From assembly GCF_010731775.1 (NCBI RefSeq), contig NZ_AP022590.1, positions 1,798,001 through 1,862,000 of the forward strand: a DNA stretch of 64,000 bases. Reading direction: 5' to 3'. Under the pieces are notes generated by a model. It was not told where the DNA came from. It saw nothing but the letters and a program-made list of their open reading frames with translations, and searched no databases. The stretch comes from Mycobacterium mantenii. Its GTDB lineage: Bacteria; Actinomycetota; Actinomycetes; Mycobacteriales; Mycobacteriaceae. A program made the translations under genes and the position numbers. The number at the start of each line of letters is the position of its first letter. Position 1 is the stretch's first letter. This document shows positions 55,145 through 64,000 of this stretch, in pieces.

Positions 55145-55879
55145 GTGGTGCGAGCCAGCTCTCCCCCGCCCCGCAGCCGAGGATCCCGAGCGTCTCGAAC
55201 TAGACGGCGCCGCCTGGTGGCCATCGCGATGTTGCTCATGCTGGTGCCGCTGGCCACCGGATGCCTGCGGGTCCGGGCCTCGCTCACCATCTCCCCCGAT
55301 GACCTGGTGTCCGGTGAGATCGTCGCCGCCGCCAAACCCAAGACCCCCAAAGACACCGGTCCGCAGCTGGACAGCAATAACCTGCCGTTCAGCCAGAAGG
55401 TGGCGGTGTCGAACTACGACAGCGACGGCTACGTCGGCTCGCAGGCGGTCTTCTCCGATCTGACGTTCGCGGAGTTGCCGCAGCTGGCGAACATGAACTC
55501 CGATGCCTCCGGGGTCAACCTGACGCTGCGCCGCAACGGCAACCTGGTGATCCTGGAAGGCCGGGCGGACCTGACCGCGCTGACCGATTCGGAGGCCGAC
55601 GTCGAGCTGACGGTCGCCTTCCCCGGCGTGGTGACCTCCACCAACGGCGACCGGGTCGAACCCGACGTGGTGTCGTGGAAGCTCAAACCGGGCGTGGTGA
55701 CCACCATGACCGCCCAGGCCCGCTACACCGACCCCAACACCCGGTCCTTCACCGGAGCGGTGGTGTGGCTGGGCATCGCGTCCTTCGCCGCCGCCGGGGT
55801 GGTGGGGCTGCTGGCCTGGGTCAGCCGGGACCGGTCACCGCGGCTGACCGCACCGCGCGACCAACCGCCGCCCAGCTGA
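55145..55879 (+). CDS. lppM: LppM, lipoprotein
   Basis: A 244-residue protein. A basic N-terminus precedes a signal peptide ending in the lipobox region LVPLATGC, then a beta-rich LppM domain (RVRASLTISPDDLVSGEIVA onward). A C-terminal TM helix (AVVWLGIASFAAAGVVGLLA) gives an extra anchor. M. tuberculosis LppM (Rv2171) is involved in phagosomal manipulation. Two adjacent GTG codons (55145, 55148) are equally possible starts. The stop lies inside the first unit of a 56-bp repeat. Confidence 0.92.
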   Translation: MVRASSPPPRSRGSRASRTRRRRLVAIAMLLMLVPLATGCLRVRASLTISPDDLVSGEIVAAAKPKTPKDTGPQLDSNNLPFSQKVAVSNYDSDGYVGSQAVFSDLTFAELPQLANMNSDASGVNLTLRRNGNLVILEGRADLTALTDSEADVELTVAFPGVVTSTNGDRVEPDVVSWKLKPGVVTTMTAQARYTDPNTRSFTGAVVWLGIASFAAAGVVGLLAWVSRDRSPRLTAPRDQPPPS

Positions 55880-55986
55880 ATTTGCCCAACTCCTCCTCAG
55901 GCCGCACCGGCCTGCATCGTCGTCGGGCGGGCTGAATTTGCCCAACTCCTCCTCAGGCCGCACCGGCCTGCATCGTCGTCGGGCGG
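55875..55986. repeat. 56-bp perfect tandem duplication at the 3' end of lppM
   Basis: Units 55875-55930 and 55931-55986 both start GCTGAATTTGCCCAACTCC and end CGTCGTCGGGCGGG. The first includes the lppM TGA. The second ends at the left end of the IS481-type element. It has two copies only and appears identical. Confidence 0.95.
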
Positions 55987-57100
55987 GCTAGCTGTTGCGG
56001 GTCATGACGTTGTAGACGCCGACATGGTCGGGATGTGAGGAGGACGGGTCCTTCGGCGGCAGGATGAGAAATCGCCAAACCCCTCGTCCTGAACCTGAAG
56101 GAACCCGTCCATGACCCACGGTAATGCTCCGTTGTCCGTTGAAGGCCGTCGCCGCCTCGTTGCCCGCTGCGTTGACCGTCCCATTGCCCACGTAGCTGCT
56201 GAGATGGGGATCTCGCGGGCGTGTGCCTCCAAGTCGGGTCAACCGGTTCCGACGGTTCGGCGAACTCGGCCTATACGACCGCTCGTCGGCGCCGGTAGGG
56301 CAGCCCACGGCCACTGCGGCTGAGGTCATCAGTGTGATCGAGGCGATGCGCCGAGGCCGCAAGTGGTCGGCAACGCGGATCGCATTCGAACTCAATGCAC
56401 GCGGCATCGTGATCGGCCGGCGCACCGTGAGCCGGCAGCTGGTGACCTTGGGGCTCAATCGGCGCAAGTTCCTTGACCCCAGCGGGGATCTGAATCGAGT
56501 ACCGCAACGTATCATCGCTCGCTGCCCCGGGCACATGGTGCACGTCGACGTCAAGAAGGTCGGCCGCATCCCCGACGGTGGTGGGTGGCGGGTGCACGGC
56601 AAGAACAGCGCCCAGGGCAGAGCCTCGCGAGCGGCCCGCGCCGGCTATGTCTATCTGCATTCCGCGGTGGACGGCTACTCCCGATTGACTTACACCGAAG
56701 CGCTCACCGATGAAAAGGCAATCACAGCAATCGGATTTATGCACCGTTCCCGGGTCTGGTTCGCTGCGCACGGGATCGACCGCATCCAACGGATTGTCAC
56801 CGACAACGGCTCCTGCTACCGCGCCCGCGACTTCGCCCACGTCCTGCACGGCGCACGCCACCAGCGCATCACGCCCTACACCCCGCGCCACAACGGCAAG
56901 GTAGAGAGATATCACCGCATCCTGGCCGAAGAATTCCTCTACGCCCGCACCTGGACCTCAGAATCCCAACGCAGCGAGGCACTCAAGGTCTGGAACATCC
57001 ACTTCAACTACCATCGACCACACTCTGCCGCCGACGGCCAGCCACCAGCATCACGACTCACCACCGGCGTCACCAACGTGGTGACCTCCTACAGCTAGCC
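55986..57100 (+). mobile_element. IS481-family insertion sequence, about 1.1 kb
   Basis: Terminal inverted repeats of 35 bp, 28 matching: left GGCTAGCTGTTGCGGGTCAT... at 55986-56020, right end complement at 57066-57100. One rightward transposase gene, frameshifted. The right repeat contains the stop codon of the flanking leftward reductase gene. Confidence 0.85.
56111..57098 (+). pseudogene. IS481-family transposase, frameshifted
   Basis: ATG 56111 begins MTHGNAPLSVEGRRRLVARC with HTH region IAHVAAEMGISRACASK. At about 56230 one extra C shifts the frame; the continuation is VNRFRRFGELGLYDRS and the rve core MVHVDVKKVGRIPDGGGW, YSRLTYTEALTDEKA and YTPRHNGKVERYHRIL with the DDE residues. Ends at TAG 57096-57098. 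Inactive unless the shift is a sequence error or is bypassed. Confidence 0.88.
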
Positions 57101-57991
57101 CTGCCGGCCCGGTGACCAGTAGGCGAGCATCTCCGCGAACGTCTGGAAGGCCGGCCCGGAGTTCCCGTAGGTCGCCTCGAGATGGATGCTCAGCGGGAAG
57201 CCGAGCTCGGCGACGCCGTCGATGACGCGCTTGTACAGGTCGACCATCTGCCGGCGTTTCTGTGCCGGTTCGCCGGCGGCCAGCTGCTTGACGAACTCCT
57301 GCTCGCGGGCCACCGCCGGATTGCCGGGGTCCTGGATCAGCCAGTTGATCAGTCCGACCCGGCTCTCCATCTTCGGCACGAACCCGAACGACAGCAGGAT
57401 CTCCGGCCGGTGGTCGGTCTGGCCGGCGAACTCGCTGAGGAACCCGACGATCGCGTCGGAATACAACAGCTGGGTCATGCCGTAGGTGGCGCCTTGGTCG
57501 CACTTGAAGTTGAAGCGGCCCTGTTCGCCGTCCCGGGTGGGGATCAGGATGACGCCGCGGTTGGTCACCAGCTCGCGGTAGATCGACAGGGCGTCGGTGG
57601 GGGCGACGCCGGAGCCCTCGCCGTCGTTCATGGTGCGCGGCACCCCGACGAAGACGACGCCTTCCATGCCGGCCGAGGTCAGCTCGGTCAGCCGGGTGCG
57701 CAGCGACGACTCGTCCATGAACGCGGTGACCTGGGTGCACAAGCCTTTGATCCCCGGCAGTTCCGGCTGGACGACCGACCAGAAGTCGAGCACATCCAGC
57801 TTGGGCTTCATTTGAATGGGACGATCGTCGTCCTCGGCGATGATCCCCGGAATCATCACGTGCCGGATCCGGCCCTCTAGACCGGATTCGGCGGAATTCC
57901 GCACCACTTTCTGCGCCTCTTCGAGTGCCCGCTCCCGACCTTCGTCGGCGTTCGGCGGCACCAACTCGAGCGCAATGGTGTTGAGGGTCAC
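57095..57991 (-). CDS. Non-canonical methylenetetrahydrofolate reductase-like protein (Rv2172c-like)
   Basis: A 298-residue TIM-barrel protein. IALELVPPNADEGRERALEE, VMIPGIIAEDDDRPIQMKPK, and FNFKCDQGATYGMTQLLYSD are like MetF-type flavin reductases, and Rv2172c has been described as an alternative MTHFR. It would make 5-methyl-THF for methionine. GTG 57991 has GGAGAG 7 bases upstream. The last codons and TAG are supplied by the IS481 right repeat, so the native C-terminus is slightly changed (ends YWSPGRQG). Confidence 0.85.
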   Translation of the reverse strand: MTLNTIALELVPPNADEGRERALEEAQKVVRNSAESGLEGRIRHVMIPGIIAEDDDRPIQMKPKLDVLDFWSVVQPELPGIKGLCTQVTAFMDESSLRTRLTELTSAGMEGVVFVGVPRTMNDGEGSGVAPTDALSIYRELVTNRGVILIPTRDGEQGRFNFKCDQGATYGMTQLLYSDAIVGFLSEFAGQTDHRPEILLSFGFVPKMESRVGLINWLIQDPGNPAVAREQEFVKQLAAGEPAQKRRQMVDLYKRVIDGVAELGFPLSIHLEATYGNSGPAFQTFAEMLAYWSPGRQG

Positions 57992-58093
57992 GCGGCTTCT
58001 CTCCATCTGACGACTGTTGGCCCGGGGCATCTTGTGGCCGCGCGGTGTCCGCGCGAGCCCAGCGCACCCGCCAGCATAGGGGCGGGTTAGTGA

Positions 58094-59302
<1,209 letters not shown>

Positions 59303-59320
59303 ACCGATGACCGTGAACCG

Positions 59321-60862
59321 ATGACTACACCAACGGACACCCCGGCGGCCGACTCGCCGACGGCCAAACCCTCTCGCGGCGAATGGTTTTCACAGCTGAA
59401 AAGCTTTGTCGCCGCCGGCGACTCCGGTCCGGCGAAGCTGGGCTTGCTGGGATCGGTGCTGATCACCCTCGGTGGTCTGGGTGCGGGCAGCACCCGCCAG
59501 CACGACCCGCTGCTCGAGTCGATGCACATGTCCTGGTTGCGGTTCGGCCACGGACTGGTGCTGTCGTCGATCGTGTTGTGGACCGGCGTCGGTCTGATGC
59601 TGATCGCCTGGATTGCCCTGGGCCGTCGGGTGCTGGCCGGCCAGGCGACCGAGTTCGTCATGAAAGCGACCACCGGCTTCTGGCTGGCGCCACTGCTGGT
59701 GTCGGTGCCCGTCTTCAGCCGCGACACCTATTCGTATTTGGCGCAGGGCGCACTGCTGCGCGACGGCCTGGATCCGTACGCGGTCGGTCCGGTCGCCAAC
59801 CCAAACAGCCTGCTGGACAACGTCAGTCCGATCTGGTCGATCACGACCGCACCCTATGGCCCGGTGTTCATCCTGGTGGCGAAGATCGTCACCATCCTGG
59901 TTGGCAACAACGTGGTGGCGGGCACCATGTTGCTGCGGCTGTGCATGTTGCCCGGCCTGGTGCTGTTGATCTGGGCCACCCCCCGGGTGGCGCGCCATCT
60001 GGGCGCTGACGCTTCAACGGCGCTGTGGATCTGCGTTCTCAACCCCTTAGTGCTCATCCATCTGATGGGCGGGGTGCACAACGAGATGCTGATGGTGGGC
60101 CTGATGACCGCCGGTATCGCGCTGACGCTGGGTCGCCGCCCCATCGCGGGCATCACATCGATCACCGTCGCCATCGCGGTCAAAGCCACCGCCGGCATCG
60201 CACTGCCCTTCCTGGTGTGGGTGTGGATGCGGCAGCTGCGCGATCGGCGGGGTTACCGGGCGGTGCCGGCGTTTTTCGCCGCCACGGCGGCAGCGCTGCT
60301 GATCTTCGCCGTCGTCTTCGCAATCTTGTCCGCGGTGGCCGGCGTCGGCCTGGGGTGGCTGACCGCGCTGGCGGGATCGGTGAAGATCATCAACTGGCTG
60401 ACCGTGCCGACCGCGGCCGCCAACCTGATCCACGCGATCGGCGGCGGGTTCTTCCCGGTGAGCTTCTATCCGATCCTTCGCGTCACCCGGCTCGTCGGCA
60501 TCGCGATCATCGCGGTCGCGCTGCCGTTGTTGTGGTGGCGGTACCGCCGCGACGACCGGGCCGCGCTGACCGGCGTCGCGTGGTCGATGCTGATCGTGGT
60601 GCTGTTCGTGCCGGCCGCCCTGCCCTGGTACTACTCGTGGCCGCTGGCGATCGTGGCCCCGCTGGCCCAGTCCCGACGGGCCGTCGCGATCATCGGCGGA
60701 TTGTCGACCTGGGTGATGGTGATCTTCAAACCCGATGGCTCGCACGGCATGTACTCGTGGCTGCACTTTTCGCTGGCCACCGCGTGCGCGCTGATCGCCG
60801 GGTACGGCCTGTATCGAGCTCCCGCCCGGCACGCCGAGCCGGCCGACGTCACCGCCGGATGA
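59321..60862 (+). CDS. mptA: MptA, alpha-1,6-mannosyltransferase
   Basis: A 513-residue GT-C membrane enzyme with about 13 TM segments. The conserved acidic loop is SVPVFSRDTYSYLAQGALL, and NPLVLIHLMGGVHNEMLMVG is a family signature. It extends the mannan backbone of lipomannan and lipoarabinomannan using decaprenyl-phosphomannose. Begins 18 bases after idsA2, so probably an operon (Rv2173-Rv2174 order). Confidence 0.93.
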   Translation: MTTPTDTPAADSPTAKPSRGEWFSQLKSFVAAGDSGPAKLGLLGSVLITLGGLGAGSTRQHDPLLESMHMSWLRFGHGLVLSSIVLWTGVGLMLIAWIALGRRVLAGQATEFVMKATTGFWLAPLLVSVPVFSRDTYSYLAQGALLRDGLDPYAVGPVANPNSLLDNVSPIWSITTAPYGPVFILVAKIVTILVGNNVVAGTMLLRLCMLPGLVLLIWATPRVARHLGADASTALWICVLNPLVLIHLMGGVHNEMLMVGLMTAGIALTLGRRPIAGITSITVAIAVKATAGIALPFLVWVWMRQLRDRRGYRAVPAFFAATAAALLIFAVVFAILSAVAGVGLGWLTALAGSVKIINWLTVPTAAANLIHAIGGGFFPVSFYPILRVTRLVGIAIIAVALPLLWWRYRRDDRAALTGVAWSMLIVVLFVPAALPWYYSWPLAIVAPLAQSRRAVAIIGGLSTWVMVIFKPDGSHGMYSWLHFSLATACALIAGYGLYRAPARHAEPADVTAG

Positions 60863-60872
60863 GCGGACGGGC

Positions 60873-61277
60873 TCAGTAGGCCATCGCCTGCGCCCGGCGC
60901 ACGACCTCCCGCGCCTGATGGGCGTGCAGGGCGTCGACGGGACGGGCGTTGTTGAGGGCGTCTCGGCTGCCGTCGCGGGTGACTGTCAAGGAGGGGTCCC
61001 GGGTGAACAACCAGCGCACGATCTCGGTGTTCTGATAGCCGCCGTCGTGCAGGATCGTCAACAATCCCGGCAGGCTTTTGACCACCTCACCGGACTTGGT
61101 GAAGAACACCTGCGGTACCACCAGTCCCTCGTCGCGCCGAACGGCGACCAGGTGCCCCTCCCGGAGTTGCTGGTGCACCTTGGTGACCGACACCCCCAGC
61201 AGTTCGGCGACCCGCTTCAAGTCATAGATCGGCTCGTCGGGTTCGAGCACATCGTCGCCGGCAGGAATACTGCTCAT
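60873..61277 (-). CDS. DNA-binding protein, PknL substrate (Rv2175c-like)
   Basis: A 134-residue winged HTH protein. LKRVAELLGVSVTKVHQQLR is the recognition helix region, VRRDEGLVVPQVFFTKSGEV the wing, and EIVRWLFTRDPSL is in the C-terminal helical part. Rv2175c is phosphorylated by PknL on its N-terminus, which reduces DNA binding. ATG 61277 is 7 bases from a TACACT -10 box, so the mRNA is probably leaderless. Divergent from pknL. Confidence 0.9.
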   Translation of the reverse strand: MSSIPAGDDVLEPDEPIYDLKRVAELLGVSVTKVHQQLREGHLVAVRRDEGLVVPQVFFTKSGEVVKSLPGLLTILHDGGYQNTEIVRWLFTRDPSLTVTRDGSRDALNNARPVDALHAHQAREVVRRAQAMAY

Positions 61278-61284
61278 CCGGGCA

Positions 61285-61290
61285 AGTGTA
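61285..61290 (-). promoter_or_regulatory. -10 box of the Rv2175c-like gene
   Basis: TACACT on the leftward strand (TANNNT consensus), ending 7 bases before the ATG, which predicts transcription starting at or next to the start codon. Confidence 0.6.
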
Positions 61291-61345
61291 GGCCTAGATA
61301 CCCGCGTTGAGCCCGTGTTCAACCGGCCAATCACCGCCGCGCACC

Positions 61346-61351
61346 TACGAT
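61346..61351 (+). promoter_or_regulatory. pknL: -10 box of pknL
   Basis: TACGAT, ending 6 bases before GTG 61358. Spacing predicts a leaderless mRNA, as for the divergent gene. Confidence 0.6.
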
Positions 61352-61357
61352 GGCCCC

Positions 61358-62698
61358 GTGGCCAACGCTGATTTGCCCGGCCCTCCCCCGCGAGCGGGAG
61401 GTGCCCCCGCCTCGGGCCGGGGCGGGCCGGATCGTCGCCGACCCGGAGGCGGGCCGGTCGATCCGTTGGAGAACACGTTGCTGGACGGGCGCTACCTGGT
61501 CCAGTCCCGGATCGCCAGCGGCGGCACGTCAACGGTGTACCGCGGCCTGGACACCCGGCTCGACCGTCCCGTCGCGGTGAAGGTGATGGATTCCCGCTAC
61601 GCCGGCGACGAGCAGTTCCTGACCCGCTTCCAGCGGGAGGCCCAAGCCGTGGCCCGGCTGAAGGATGCCGGGCTGGTCGCGGTCTATGACCAGGGCTTGG
61701 ACGCGCGGCACCCGTTCCTGGTGATGGAACTGATCGAGGGTGGCACGCTGCGCGAACTGCTGGGCGAACGCGGACCCATGCCGCCATACGCCGTGGCGGC
61801 GGTGCTTCGACCGGTGCTCGGCGGGCTGGCCGCCGCGCACCGGGCCGGCCTGGTGCACCGCGACGTCAAGCCCGAGAACGTGCTGATCTCCGACGACGGC
61901 GGGGTGAAGATCGCCGACTTCGGTTTGGTCCGGGCCGTCGCGGCCGCCGGAATCACCTCCGCCAGCGTGATTTTGGGCACCGCGGCCTACCTGTCGCCCG
62001 AGCAGGTACGTGACGGCGAGGCCAGTCCGCGCAGCGACGTCTACTCCGCGGGCATCATGACCTACGAGCTGTTGACCGGGCGCACACCGTTCACCGGCGA
62101 CTCGGCGTTGTCGCTCGCCTACCAGCGACTGGACACCGACGTGCCGCCGCCCAGCACGGTCATCGACGGCGTGCCCGCGCAGTTCGACGAATTCGTCGAG
62201 CGCGCGACGGCCCGCGACCCGGCCGACCGCTACGCCGATGCGACGGAGATGCGCGCCGACCTCGACGCGATCGCCGATGAGCTTGCGCTGCCGGCCTTTC
62301 GGATGCCCGCGCCGCACAACTCCGCGCAACACCGCTCGGCGGCGCTACAGCACAGGGCGCTACAGCACAGCCGGATGGGCCAGCGGCCGGCCGCCGCGCA
62401 GCAACCCCGGCCGGACGATCCGGCGCCGGTGCGTCAGCCCACGCGTCAGATGACGAGGGGTCCCGAGGACTGGGCCGAGCCGGAACGCCCGACCCACACC
62501 GACGACGAACCCGAGGACGATTACGAATATGAGTCCGTCACAGGCGAATTCGCCGGCATTCCGATAAGCGAATTCGTGTGGGTGCGCCAGCACAACCGGC
62601 GCATGGTGCTGGTCTGGGTGGCGTTAGTGCTGGCGATCACCGGGCTGGTCGCCACCGCGGCATGGACCGTCGGGAGCAACCTCAACGGATTGTTGTAG
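61358..62698 (+). CDS. pknL: PknL, Ser/Thr protein kinase
   Basis: A 446-residue membrane kinase. A Gly/Pro-rich N-terminus precedes the kinase domain (about 40-310): P-loop ASGGTSTVYRG, K75 in VAVKVM, H167-R-D-V-K-P-E-N catalytic loop, D187-FG, and an activation loop with TSASVILGTAAYLSPEQ. A juxtamembrane segment with QHRALQHSR follows, then one TM helix (VLVWVALVLAITGLVATAAW) and a very short outer tail, so it lacks a PASTA sensor. Corresponds to Rv2176c order; the substrate gene is divergent next door. Confidence 0.95.
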   Translation: MANADLPGPPPRAGGAPASGRGGPDRRRPGGGPVDPLENTLLDGRYLVQSRIASGGTSTVYRGLDTRLDRPVAVKVMDSRYAGDEQFLTRFQREAQAVARLKDAGLVAVYDQGLDARHPFLVMELIEGGTLRELLGERGPMPPYAVAAVLRPVLGGLAAAHRAGLVHRDVKPENVLISDDGGVKIADFGLVRAVAAAGITSASVILGTAAYLSPEQVRDGEASPRSDVYSAGIMTYELLTGRTPFTGDSALSLAYQRLDTDVPPPSTVIDGVPAQFDEFVERATARDPADRYADATEMRADLDAIADELALPAFRMPAPHNSAQHRSAALQHRALQHSRMGQRPAAAQQPRPDDPAPVRQPTRQMTRGPEDWAEPERPTHTDDEPEDDYEYESVTGEFAGIPISEFVWVRQHNRRMVLVWVALVLAITGLVATAAWTVGSNLNGLL

Positions 62699-62716
62699 CC
62701 GGGCCGCGCGGGGCGC

Positions 62717-64000
<1,284 letters not shown>

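Overview
The window is high-G+C actinobacterial DNA from a slow-growing Mycobacterium, probably close to the M. avium complex. From about 30.6 kb to the right edge, gene content and order follow the M. tuberculosis Rv2143-Rv2178c segment (division and cell-wall cluster, lppM, idsA2, mptA, pknL, aroG). The species assignment is an inference from protein resemblance.

Layout. (1) 1-4.25 kb: end of a prophage-like element with a capsid C-terminus, an HNH nuclease, a terminase-small-like protein, a phosphatase-like fusion and small phage-type ORFs. (2) 4.5-11.8 kb: a compact actinomycete integrative and conjugative element (AICE). One overlapping leftward operon encodes FtsK-type transfer protein, HUH replication initiator, a 65-aa protein and a serine recombinase. 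Beside it lie an SCO3933-family regulator, an HTH activator, a Nudix hydrolase and an HD protein. (3) 12-14.2 kb: small accessory genes and one decayed gene. (4) 14.5-21.1 kb: a heat-stress island with a frameshifted hspR, a thioredoxin remnant, an MFS transporter, Hsp20, and a leftward glycosyltransferase plus debranching-enzyme operon headed by a CIRCE (HrcA) operator. (5) 21.4-25 kb: debris, including an ISL3 fragment, a second MFS gene split by an IS256-type element, and a PAS-ANTAR gene with two frameshifts. (6) 25.9-30.2 kb: a defence cargo of a nuclease-STAND NTPase and a MenAT/AbiE-like toxin-antitoxin pair. Repeats resembling the 3' end of a tRNA-Leu at 4.50, 25.59 and 30.35 kb punctuate the accessory region. 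They suggest stepwise accretion of elements at one tRNA locus, with the intact tRNA expected left of the window.

(7) 30.6-53.3 kb: core genome. Reading leftward: mraZ, rsmH, ftsL-like, pbpB, then a 57-bp VNTR, then murE, murF, mraY, murD, ftsW, murG, murC, ftsQ, ftsZ, pgeF, yggS, sepF, yggT, wag31 and an Rv2144c-like gene. Most junctions are ATGA or GTGA stop-start overlaps, so precursor synthesis (Mur enzymes, MraY), polymerisation (FtsW, PbpB), division (FtsQ, FtsL, FtsZ, SepF) and polar growth (Wag31) are co-transcribed and translationally coupled in blocks. MraZ-type TGGGG repeats lie upstream of mraZ. (8) 53.7-64 kb: DUF3040 protein, GNAT acetyltransferase, lppM, a 56-bp tandem repeat, an IS481-type element abutting an Rv2172c-like reductase gene, idsA2, mptA, Rv2175c/pknL with leaderless-type divergent promoters, and the start-proximal edge of aroG. 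No CRISPR array, rRNA gene or complete tRNA gene was seen.
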